From: Allacma fusca
Lineage: Eukaryota > Arthropoda > Collembola > Symphypleona > Sminthuridae
Direction: 5' to 3'
DNA length: 64,000 bases
NCBI GenBank assembly: GCA_947179485.1
Contig: OX359248.1
Coordinates: 4,295,501-4,359,500, forward strand
Shown: one piece after another, positions 1 through 11,065 of the stretch
How the letters are laid out: each line of letters starts with the position of its first letter
Position numbering within the stretch: the first letter of the stretch is position 1
Position numbers and translations under genes: made by a program
Notes under the pieces: model-generated
Told to the model about the DNA's origin: nothing
Databases searched by the model: none
Seen by the model: the letters and a program-made list of their open reading frames with translations, nothing else

Positions 1-819
1 TGTATATGCATGCGAAAATGGCTATTCACCTTGAGCAAAGAATTGAGTCTCACAAATGATGATCAAGCGACTACATACTTTTTCTGGCAGGTATTGTAAA
101 TGCAGTTCATAATCAGAAAATATGAAAATTTAACAAAAAACAGTCGATAATAAACTGGAAATATGATAACTAATTATGAAGGCGGTAGATGACGTCAACC
201 GTGGTCACATAAAGGCAGGGGATCGTTTGTACCAGCTTAAAGCTTTGCAGGATGCAAGTCGTAAGAATGAGTACCTGTCGTTGGTACGTCAGTTGGAAGG
301 TTACGGTGGAATAGTATTTCCTCATTGCTCATGTGATTCCAGAAAGGAGGGCCATGTCATTCCTACCATTTCTGCAGCTAGTTTTGAATTACAAGCTTGT
401 AAAGAAGATGGAACGTTAGAGGTATGTTTGAGTTACTTTTGTTGGAAAACATTCATTAGTACTAATCGTTTCCGTAATAAATAATTAATATTGACATTTC
501 AGTCACAAACCATACATTTCTCTTGGTCATCTATCATTCAATGGGATGTGGACGATGAAGGCATGGCATTTGCATTCCAATACCAAAGACCTGACAAACC
601 CGCGAGATGGGTTAAGATATTCACCAATTATGTAAGTTCGATCCCGAAGTCATTTATGCATACGTTATCACAGTTCCAAAAGTGCTCTGATTTTTCCTTA
701 ATATCATAAAGAATTACATAATTGATTCTGATTTCAACTTCCAGTTTCATTTTATGAACGACTGCTTTGAAAAAGTCAAGGAGGAGATGATGTTGGAGGG
801 AAGACCAAAGGCTTCGTAG
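1..819 (+). CDS. SNX27: Sorting nexin 27 (SNX27), C-terminal part, cut by window edge
   Basis: Four exons join in frame: 1-90, 182-421, 503-631 and 745-819 (TAG), all phase 0 with GT/AG borders. They encode about 178 residues of the C-terminal FERM-like module. Recognised stretches are RKWLFTLSKELSLTNDDQ, AVDDVNRGHIKAGDRLYQLK, GYGGIVFPHCSCDSRKEGHV and DDEGMAFAFQY...RWVKIFTNYF, which follow vertebrate SNX27 closely. In that family the protein sits on endosomes: an N-terminal PDZ domain binds cargo tails, a PX domain binds PI3P, and the FERM-like region binds NPxY cargo and Ras, linking cargo to retromer for recycling to the plasma membrane. The PDZ and PX exons are off the left edge. The protein ends soon after the FERM F3 region (EEMMLEGRPKAS), without the longer tail of the human protein. 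It converges on MBD2/3 about 6 kb away. Confidence 0.93.
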
Positions 820-1129
820 AGTTTGTTGAATGGGCACAAGAGAAAGAAGGGCCATATATATAAATCTCGTACATAAAGAAGTTAATAATAATTATTGGAT
901 GTCCTAAATGAAACGCTTTAGTTTATTAATGTTACATGCTCGCCATTATATATAGCTACTTGATTCCAAGTCTTCTTGTTGCATTTACAGTCTGCAGTGT
1001 TTTTCCTTGTTGTTTATCACGTGAATTGTCAATTCCTTATTATTTACACGCATTGATTTATTTTTCCCATCACACTGGTTAAGGATCAGTTGTGCGCTAT
1101 ATTTGTTCATCTGGTCCATGTTCAGAGTG

Positions 1130-1135
1130 AATAAA
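1130..1135 (+). promoter_or_regulatory. Candidate polyadenylation signal for SNX27
   Basis: An AATAAA hexamer lies about 310 bp past the SNX27 stop on the same strand, the first canonical signal there. Position is the only support. Confidence 0.45.
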
Positions 1136-4100
1136 CGAACGTTTATCTTATTCTGTGTATCCTTTGTATTATCTATCCAATATGTTACATGTCACCGTCA
1201 GTCTGCATACATGTGAATTTATTTTTCGCATGGTTGTATAATATAGATGTCTTATCACATGTAAATTGCGAGCATGAAGAATCTCAGTTTATTCCTGTCA
1301 TATACTTACTTGTACGTATAAATTCACCCATCTTGTGCACCAAACACATAAAAGAAATCCTGCACAACACATCCAAATGAGAGCACCTGCTATATGTATA
1401 TATACACTTCTAAGTGTATAATTTATTAGTTGCACTAAAGTCTCATCACTGTTCCACGTCACGTAAATGTTATGCCAAACAAACTACCACTACATTCCTC
1501 TAGCTGTACATAGTATATACATGTGATGTGTGAACCGTGTAAGTTTCAAAGTAGCCGTTGAAATAGCTATATAAAAATAAAATGGTTAGAAACCGAGAAA
1601 TTATCATAAAATCTAATTTTCCATCCGGATTTCCAAGTCATTTTCATTTCGCGTCCAAATTCATCCCAAAAATTTTCCATCACATAGAATTTGGTTTTTT
1701 CCATTGCCACTGTCACACTCAATCGTCATTCTTTATGGTCCTCTGATCTTATCATTCGCCTAAGATGCAGCCTCATCTCATGCAGCATCCTAACATATCA
1801 CAAGTCCAACTTGGAAGCATTTCCTCATGTCCCTTGTAACTGCAACCCTCTGTATGTACACTCTAGTGAATTCCAGAATCATCTCATATAATGTTGACCA
1901 AGCTGAAGCTAAAGATACCAGCTAAATCTCTAGGTTAGGTAAAGAGTATCACATATACATACAAACCACTAGTGATGATATACGCACACACGTTCAACCC
2001 TAGCAAAAATAAATAATGCCTGGAAATTGATTAAGTGCATAGCAAAAATTAATTTTTGAGAAAAGCTTGTAAAGACGAAAAACACTAATTTTTCCCATCT
2101 TCTAAACAAACAGTGTCAATACGTTCACCCTTGTTATAAACTGAAATTTTATCATCAGCTAATTATTAAGACGTCAAAGTGAGCCTATGCAAAATTTGGC
2201 AAAAGTGCATACTTAACTTTGCCTCTTAACAATTTTAAGAGGCGTTAATTTTTAAGGCCTCTTAGCCGACAGACTCCCAGTACTAAGTATGTACATGGCA
2301 TATGTGTGGTCATACAACTGTGGATCTTAACCCTGCATGGAGATGTGGGAGTCCAGCATGGAGAGAAACGTTGGGTAATTCCGACTGATGGAATATTTGG
2401 GGATAAATTGTGCTCAACTAATCAAGTCAGTCCAGAATTTCGAGTGGATTTGGGATAAATTATGGATGGAGGAGAGAATCAAGGTGTAGCCGGATGACTT
2501 GATAAAAGGGTGGGAGAGATTTTAGTGCAAAGATGTGACCATTCACCCGCCTCCGAGGAGATTCCAAGAGGAGTTTAGGGAAGCCTCCTGCCCGCGGTAC
2601 CGCCTCATGCATGACACTTTCAGTAGGATACAGTACGTTCCGAAAGAGCTTCCTCCAACGTCCCTTCCCGCCACGTGGATTCCCCCCTGTACTTACGCAA
2701 CTCTCCGATGCACTTGCACTTCTTCCCATTCCAATGCACCAATGACCAGTGCGTACAATGTGCGTGAGAGATGCAGTCCTCATCCTGCCGCCGATCCACT
2801 CATCACACGGAGATACATACATTTAATTATGTACACCTCACAGTACTTTCCGCTCCGGACAGAAACTACACGCTAAAAACCTCTCAAACTTTCTGCTATT
2901 ATGCTCTCAGAGCAACGCATTAAATCAGCACGTAAGTACATACTTACGTAAGACTCGGACGACAACTCACAGCGTAGTACTATATTCCCATGACTGGATT
3001 TAAAATACATATAAGTGTAATTATTTTTGATAAAAAATAATTGACGTTCTTATTTTGGTGTCCTTGAGTACAAAATAATATTTCGCACGTTCCGACCAAC
3101 ACTCTAAGTGTATAGAGCAGTGCCAATCAGAAACTAACATGTTAGTTTTTGTTTTTAGTACGTATTCATTCCATCAGTCCGGATCCCTATATAGTTGAAG
3201 CCGCGTTGGCATTCACTTTTTCCCTGACGCGCTCTGTACAGGAATAAAAATCTGACAATAAATGCCTCAAAGCTAGGAATATATGTCGAATATTTTAGAC
3301 TTGTATACCACCCCTGAATTAAATACGATTTTATTTCATAATATTATTAACCCCCTCCGTATTTTTTGTAACTCATTCTCAATCAACTCTGGAGCTGAAT
3401 GGATCTCAAGTTGTAGCTAGAGCTTATTTTTTGGAGTTGTATTTTAAGGCTGCAGACGTAAGTAGATGTAATGGACTAACAACATTGGAGTGTGAGTTTG
3501 ACTGAAATCGGGTTGAAATTGTAAGTTTAATTTTTTTTATTAATTGTATGGTATGTGAAGGAATTGATTAGAAAGTTAAGATAACATCGGGAATGTTATT
3601 TATTTAGCATATTTTGATTTCATGCTTTACAAAAAAAATTAGTAATTAGTATGTGTAGCAACTTTACATTAATGGAGTTTAAGGTAAAAAAAATAATTAT
3701 CTTAATTAAAAAAATATTTCCCAGCTTGTCAGGGTCCACAAGCTCCTATAGTTCCTACTTGGCTTGAAGCATGGTGACTTTTCCGTGTGTTTCGCATTTA
3801 AGTTTGTAATTCCGTTTTAGAATGAGGCATTGGGACGTGGAGCACGCACTGCAGGTGATGACCTGTATAGATACGCAATTTCCCGTAATGAGGTTACAAA
3901 GGGTTAAAAACGATTAGTTTGGGCTATGATGTGAATTGTAAGATTGATTATTAGTTGATTCGTATTGAAAAGCTTGTAAAAGTAGGACCTGGGTGGGATG
4001 ACCCTTCTTAGATGTCTTCCTTCTAATTCGGTAAGTGCAATTAACTCCCGGCACAAGTGCTACCAGACATTTTTTGCAAATCCGTCGCTTGATTGTGATG

Positions 4101-6547
4101 TCCCTGTGTGTTGAGGTTAAGAATTGTGTCATAAATTAATGTTAAAATCTTACATGCATAATATTTGATTTAGCGAGTGAGAACCGGATATTATTGTATT
4201 TGTACATTTGTATTTACATTTTTGTAGATGACTTCTCTGCCAAGGTTGTCATGACCCTGCCATAGTATTGAGATAATTCGGGATTGGACTGGACCACAGA
4301 CTCCGAGGCCTGACATATGAGAATCATAAATTCTATTAATTTAAGTAATGTAATATTTTGACATAATTAATTGATTAAATTGGAGTATGTTGGTTACGAA
4401 CCTGGACGAGGAAATTGATTCTATTGCTGCTGCTTTGGTTCATCCTGTTTGCGATTGCACAACTTGTGGGCAGATCTGTCGGTTTTTTTGGCTGTAGTTT
4501 TTGTAGTTTCGGGATGCGAGGAGGTTGGAAGGTTGGAGTGGGCGGCTGAGTTGCGGAGCCTCACAATCAGTTTCCAGTGCGACTCAGAGGGCTGACCTAG
4601 AAACGGAATTCTTGAGCGCCACTTATTAGGATGACGTACTGCACGAAAAGCTTCCACTGCAACTTCTTATGGGGAACTTCTGTAAGCTCCCTCAGGCAAC
4701 TCACACCCCGTACGCACTCTTTTCCCAACACATGCGTGAATAGCTCACTGCCGCACAATACGTTCATTCATTCAATTTGTATTACCATACATACCTACAC
4801 TCAGTCCCACTGACGGACTCAGTTCGAGTGTACTGTAAAAGTATACAGTCAAACGCTCCTCTCTCTCTCTCCAAGTCTATATAACTCAACAACACTCAAC
4901 GTTGCATGGAGCTCACGAGCTCAGCTCAACTGCATACTGTACTATAAGTATTGACGTACCTATATATTTTCTAATGGTACAAACGTATACCGCATTACAG
5001 TACCCCGCGACCCCATGGGGACCGTGTACAAATTATGCGATTCTTTTGTGCGTATCCCAGCTGTAATGTGTGATATGGACTAACAGGGTGAGTCCGTCTG
5101 TGACTTGTAAATATCACGGTTTTTACGGAACACCCAACCAGCTGCCACACCGTTCATTGAACAATATTTGATCTCTCTGGAGTTTTGCAAAAATAAAAGC
5201 ATTCCCGTAGATCTCACGTTGGTTGAGGCTGCAATTCAACCAATACGTTTTTTTAAAGTATACATACGGCTAAAGCCTGACTTTTTTGACGGACCCATTA
5301 GAATTAATTAAGAAATATGTTTACCACCCAAATATCAAATTCAATCCTTAATTAATTTCACCTTATAATGGTACATTTAGAAGTTGAGTGGACATATTTA
5401 ACGTTCCGAGATATGTGGGGTTAAAGGTTGGGGTCACCTGTAGTTTTTGATTGCGATTTTTACTGACTACACTACTTAAAGGTTTTCCATTTTTTGGTTA
5501 GGTTAGGTTTGATGCTTGACACGAAGTAAATTTTGGAATTTCGGATTGTACCCAAAACTTCTTAATGCATTTCGGGTGGTAGATACTTGGGTGGTAGGTG
5601 GTACTGTAGAAGAAAAATGGGTGGCAATAACTTATGTATGTACCACTATGTATGTTTATGGGGTGGTAGGTAAAATCTGGCGCAAAAATAAAAACTAGAT
5701 CTAGTTGCTTGTCTTTTGTGTTGCGCAAGACAAAACTTCAATTTTCGTGATTGGGGCGGATTGGTAGCACTTAGAAGGAGCACTCAATACAATGATGTCA
5801 TCAGCCGTGGTGGGTCAGTCCAATAGTCAAAGTATGACATGCTACGACAATAGAGTGAGCGGGTACCAAACAGGCGAAAATGCATGATGTAATTTGTACA
5901 CGTTCCCATGTGGCTGTGGCCCGTCTGTAGTGTCCGTGTCCGTACCTTGCTACTTGTTACCTCGTTGGCCTTGACAGTACTACTGACTACTGGGTACTCT
6001 CGCATCCGCATGCATCCATTCAAATTCAAACTCAAAAACCTGAGTATACATAAAGTATTTCATGTATGCAAGTATATTTACGTACAGTTACCGTATAATG
6101 TATGTACACTTGAGTATAGTGTGTAGTATATGTATATTACAAGCTCTTCTACCTTGTTTCTACAACACTTTGCCTTTTGCTAGACGATATATTGTCGCCG
6201 AAATCTGTTGGATATCGGATCTTCAGCCCACGACTGACGGATTTCGTTCATCTGCTGGATCGTGAATGCTATATCGAGACCCATTGACTATGCCACTGTT
6301 GTCCCGAACAGAAATGTTTCGGGAGGTGAGAATGTGAGATGTTGGGCACTGGTAATCCCCGTCCGTATCAGGAATATATTCAGTCATGAGGTTCACACTG
6401 TAAGTCGCCCAACAAAGATTGCAGCTGGCTAAGAGTGTTAAGACCAGAGGTGACGTTGAATACTAATTCAATCCGTACAACATTATAAGGGAGGTGTTCA
6501 ACCAGCAGCAAGTCGGCTTCCACCGGACGCTATTAATTACATTAAAA
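1136..6547. other. Gene-free stretch between convergent SNX27 and MBD2/3
   Basis: AT-rich DNA with no exon I can defend. A locally GC-richer patch at about 2450-2830 carries overlapping ORFs of 120 aa (-) and 113 aa (+); neither resembles a known protein. A short CT run lies at 4859-4872 next to a TATATAA-like string at about 4879, which could be a chance promoter-like motif. No transposon termini or tandem array were recognised. Confidence 0.6.
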
Positions 6548-6553
6548 TTTATT
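6548..6553 (-). promoter_or_regulatory. Candidate polyadenylation signal for MBD2/3
   Basis: TTTATT on the + strand reads AATAAA on the minus strand, about 145 bp beyond the MBD2/3 stop codon. Confidence 0.5.
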
Positions 6554-6695
6554 GTAGTATACACAATGCTAGTCTGTGACTGCAATAACAAGGAGTAAAA
6601 AATGAATTTGTGGAAAAAAGCTTCATACAATTGCGTATATAAATTTCTGATAGTTTGAAATAAATATTACAACGAAATAGCAAATCAATATAGAG

Positions 6696-7980
6696 TTAAT
6701 TATTATTGTGATCAAAATATATTTTAAGAGCATCTTGCAACTTCTTTCTTGCCCCCATGACCCTTTCTTCTTGGAGACGAATGTCATCTTCAGCCACGGC
6801 GACGGCCTATACAGTTTTTTTTAATAATTTAGTTAGATGTTCTACTTAGTTCAAGTTTCAAGTTATGAAATATTATGTTAATTTCTTGTAAGCCTTCTTA
6901 CTTCCATGAGAGGCTGCTCGGGATTCAGAAATACACCGGGATTGGTGTCAAGTTCGTTTTTGGCACCCGTCTGGCCCAAGATAGGGGCATTAGTTAGATG
7001 CAATGCAGTTGCTACGGACTGGAGGACGGTGTCAGGTGCGATCCCCGGTCCAACCCCACTAACACCCTTAGGCAAATCTAGAGTTTCCAGCTCAATGCCC
7101 AAAGGATCCCAAGCTCTCAAACCTTCTAATCTTTTCTCCCAAAAGAGCTGAAATAGGAAATAAATTCAAGTATCATTACACCATCTTCATACGTATTCGA
7201 GTGGTCGGAAAGGTAGATTATCTTGTCTAGCTCTTCTGAGATATTTACATAATTTAACTAAAATTGCTACACTCAAAATTTAACCCAGGGGGGGGGGCAC
7301 ATGTCAACGTCAGCCTTGAAGGCTTGACAAATAATTTGAAGCACCCCTCTGTAGCCACATCCAAGGAATTCGCAGAAATTACAAGCTACAACTTTGGACT
7401 GACTTAAAACAACCTCTACACACCTGTTTGGGTTTTTCTTGATGACCATGCTTAAAATCCACTTTGACCCGGCTTTCTTGAGTTTTAATGACAGTTACTG
7501 GTTGTTTGAAGATTGAAGCTGTTTGACGAATTGGTGGAACCAGCGAAGAATCGTTTCGAACCCCCCGGCTTACCAAGAATTAATTTAGAAGAGTCGTGAC
7601 AATTTATCCATACACTATCAATTTCCTTCAACAACGTTACATTTACAGTAATAATTATTTATAACTGGAGAATGAACTCCCAAATCACTGTCATAGGAAC
7701 TGAATTACCTGTAATCAAATTGAGTCCTCTGCTTTTTGTTTTTTCGTGACAGTGAATTATTCACTTTTCCCGTACGAAAGTCAAAGGTAGATAAATCGAT
7801 GGTCTCCCCTAAATAACGAGATAATTGTGGTTTACTTCTGAACTTCTTCCCCCCTGGGCTGTAATAGCAAACGTCAATTTTCCCCGCCGATAGTCCTGTC
7901 TTTCTAACAACCTCCTCCCGCACCCATCCTTTGGGGAGTGCGGTACACTCGTATTTTTTCCGCTCCAAAATCTGGTCCAT
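6696..7980 (-). CDS. MBD2/3: Methyl-CpG-binding domain protein MBD2/3 (NuRD subunit)
   Basis: Four exons, in minus-strand order 7980-7709, 7568-7424, 7147-6902 and 6806-6696, sum to 774 bp and give 257 aa with consistent phases. The start MDQILERKKYECTALPKGW matches the short N-terminus of MBD3 and invertebrate MBD2/3. Domains: MBD at about residues 8-75 (GLSAGK, then SPGGKKFRSKPQLSRYLG, then DLSTFDFRTGK), a conserved PIRQTASIFKQPVT linker, a LFWEKRLEGL motif, the LDLPKGVSGVGPG block, and a final helix (AEDDIRLQEERVMGARKKLQ) matching the coiled coil that binds GATAD2/p66. In the family this subunit bridges the deacetylase and remodelling halves of NuRD in the nucleus. The acidic tail of mammalian MBD3 is absent. 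Odd point: the pocket residue that is Tyr in MBD2 and Phe in MBD3 is Cys here (codon 7867-7869), while the Lys that becomes His in MBD3 is kept. Confidence 0.95.
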
Positions 7981-8299
7981 GATCCTGCATAATCAATACA
8001 GCCCTTTAATTTCATAATTTGACATTAACATTATTACCTCAATTACACTTTTAATTCCTTCCATTTATCGTCCCAATGACAGGATCTACTTGTAAAAAAA
8101 TCTCAGTATCTTTGTAGGTAACAATATTCAACACACATTACAATCCTCCCGAATTTGATTTCATTTCTATAAATTCCTCCAAACCTACACAATACTAAAA
8201 TACATGGAGCGACTCATTAAACGAACAAACAATAATTGATCAAAATATTACAACCCAACTTTTGTAACTGGGACTATTTAAGTACTTTATACTACTTAC

Positions 8300-8496
8300 A
8301 TTGCTTCTGCTGGTGGGTTTTGCCGGGAGTTTGGAGTAAAAATGACTTGATTTAATGCTCCTGACAGAATAACCCTGCCAAATGAAGTATTCTTCGAATA
8401 CTCAATTTTTACAGTAGGTATATTTCTTGTTTCCAGGAGTTCCAGTATAACCTGGACAAATGATTTGTATCCCGGAGATTCGTCCGGATTAAGTAA
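8300..8496 (-). CDS. Possible isolated exon upstream of MBD2/3
   Basis: On the minus strand a 197-bp stretch is open for 65 codons between a TTTAG acceptor and a textbook donor (AT|GTAAGT). It contains NPDESPGYKSFVQVILELL and SFGRVILSGALNQVIF, which read like a folded domain, but I do not recognise the family. If spliced to the CAG just before the MBD2/3 start (about 7984) it continues in frame as Met-Ile-Met-Asp-Gln, so it could be an alternative 5' exon of MBD2/3. Equally it could belong to another gene or be chance. A second short open piece (NRSQLEDILQRFHGLVEII) lies just upstream at about 8505-8575, too close for a normal intron. Confidence 0.3.
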
Positions 8497-8579
8497 CTAA
8501 ATTAAGGGATAATCTCCACTAATCCATGAAATCTCTGTAATATGTCTTCAAGTTGAGAGCGATTTCCTGTCACTGTAAA

Positions 8580-10823
8580 AAAAAATAATTAGCAAAAAAT
8601 AGTGATTATCCCAGGAACTCTGTATAATAATTGTCTAGAGTTCATATGTGTTGGATTCTGCCACACAAATGAAATGATTACAATGAAAGCATTCAGTTGC
8701 TTCCACAGTTGTCAAATTGAACACCCACCAAAACCGTGCTCATATGTATATCATGTACTGGATTCCTATGCTTGTGCTCAATCAGTGCTCAATGCTCAAG
8801 AGAGGAAACTCCATTCAGACTTATTATAGTACTCAATTCATTGCAGTGCGACTTTCCTGATGTTCACTGAATAACTTAAGTAGTCGCAGGTAGCAGTTCC
8901 ATAAGTATGTACGTATTGTTCTTTAATTACTTACATGCAGGACGACCAAATCTCACAGGAAGTCAAAATTGGGATGCACATTTACTCGGTTTATGCTTGG
9001 ATCAAATTATTTCCTAAATTGTATGATAAAAGGTATAGGTCCTTAACTGGTTGTTTAAAGGTCTTGCTTTTTGTTTTTTCTATTTACAAAAATATAGTCG
9101 AGTGCTCGAGTCTCTTGTACTTATATATAAGTATAGATCTGCGTCAATAATTGTGAGAACTAAACTGCTAATAAGTTCACTTTAAATAATGAGTAAAGTA
9201 AGCTTGAATAATAATGAGAATGGGTTGAAAAATATATATAAAAATATAGTCAAATGGAAACTATGATATTATATGCGTTTGAGGAGATGCTTTGATTTAA
9301 GTTTGACTAAACTACCGGATAAAATTTCTGGACCATGGTTTTAGGTTAATAGTAGAATAAAAGTGCCATTTTATTGTTGGTTTCTAAAAGTATTGTACAC
9401 CTTGATTTTTTTGTTACCTTAAAACATTTTGGGGACTATAAAGTATTTTCAGTTTTACAACATTGATTCCTTATACAAATAAATAAAAATATTATACAAT
9501 AGTCTGAAAAAAAAATTAAACTAATTAATTACACAATCCTTGCGGGGCAGGAAACAAAGGTGCAACATCTTTTACCACAAAACAATACATAAAATTCTCG
9601 AGTCAGTAATAATAATAAGGATAAAATGAATTAAATGAATGAGTAATGAATGATGCCTCAGTTTTTAAAAAACTTGAATGTAAAAACGATTCCGAGACAC
9701 ACAAGGGCCACTTTACAAACATGAGTACGTACAACTTAAATCAACATCACAATAATTGCCGAAACGCACTAACTATTCAGGTTAGTACGGAACAAATGGT
9801 ATAAAATAGTTAGTGAGAACGTAAAAATAACACAGATATGTTACTGATTATCAAACAAATATTACTGTACAAAAAATAAGGTCGCCGAGAGGTACTTACT
9901 TACACAGAGTTTCAAACAATGCTTCTAAATCAAGGTGTGAAAAAGTGCATGCTGTAAGGCGAATATTTTACAGTAGATTTCTTTCAGTGTCAGTTTGTTT
10001 TTATAGTATACAAAGACCACTGAATAATATATATTTTTAAAACTTTTTTTATGCTGTGCCTGCCGTAGTTAACTGTTGAATCTGCACTTCAAACTTCAAA
10101 TCCTATCTATGGCTTCTAGTTCACGAAATTCTATAATCTAACCACACATAAGGGTCTCATTTAACTGCGATTCAACCCACTCAATGAATGATCTAAATGA
10201 ATTAGACTCACTGCTCAAATAATATAAATGAACGACAATAAATAAGTTGCGTTGTGATCATTCTTGTGAATGCTTACAGTAATGGTCTACATACTTACAA
10301 GTAAAAAACTAATTCCTGCAGTAGGCAAGACTAAAGTTAAAACCTAGGTGAGTATACAATCAATAAGCATTTTACCATGATATTTAAAAAAAGTTACTCA
10401 TTGATCTAAATATTACTATCGTTAAGCCTACAAATCATGTCATTCTGAGATTTACCGGATTGTTACGAAAAGGATACATCAAGACTTTTTGTTGATTAGT
10501 GGAACTAATTACAATGATTAATCAATACGACTACTGTTTAAAATAATAAAAACAAAATAGACTAGATAAAAAGATTTGCAACTGATTGAGTCCGTGTATT
10601 ACAGGAAATCTACGTGATGCTTTAACCAGCTTTTAAAAATCACATTAGCATTGTATTGTATTAAAAATTGGAGAGAATTATAAATAAATTATTATATATT
10701 AAGACCCTCATATCAAGCAGAAGAACATGATATTCTAATGATGTTCAACTACTTTTAAATAAATATTACGGGATACGTGTCTATGACTATATCCATCGTG
10801 GTTACAATGCCACGCGTGCTAAT
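8580..10823. other. Gene-free stretch between MBD2/3 and the Oatp 3' end
   Basis: AT-rich sequence with many TAA/TGA stops in all frames. The longest open pieces (8602-8829 and 8935-9150 on +) have no domain-like content. No repeat structure was noticed. The part nearest 11066 is likely the 3' UTR of the Oatp gene. Confidence 0.55.
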
Positions 10824-10829
10824 TTTATT
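10824..10829 (-). promoter_or_regulatory. Candidate polyadenylation signal for the Oatp gene
   Basis: AATAAA on the minus strand, about 240 bp beyond the Oatp stop at 11066. Confidence 0.4.
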
Positions 10830-11065
10830 GTTTAATATATCACGCGCTAATCTTCTGCATAAGACTCTATTATTATTGCGACTGCTTAAAGTGTACACAG
10901 GTCAAGTTGTAGCTGCGTTTGTGGCGGTCGTTGCACTACCTGTCTCCACCTCTTCAAATACTGTAGTGAAACAAAGCAAAAAATTATTAGCACAACTTTC
11001 ACACTGGAAAGAAATGTAAATATCAAATCAATTCGAAAGAAACCGTTTACGTATTGTTAAATGTA

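Noticed and set aside
2460..2876. Overlapping ORFs of 120 aa (-) and 113 aa (+) in a GC-richer patch
   Set aside because: Both strands are open because of local composition; neither translation has domain-like blocks or splice context.
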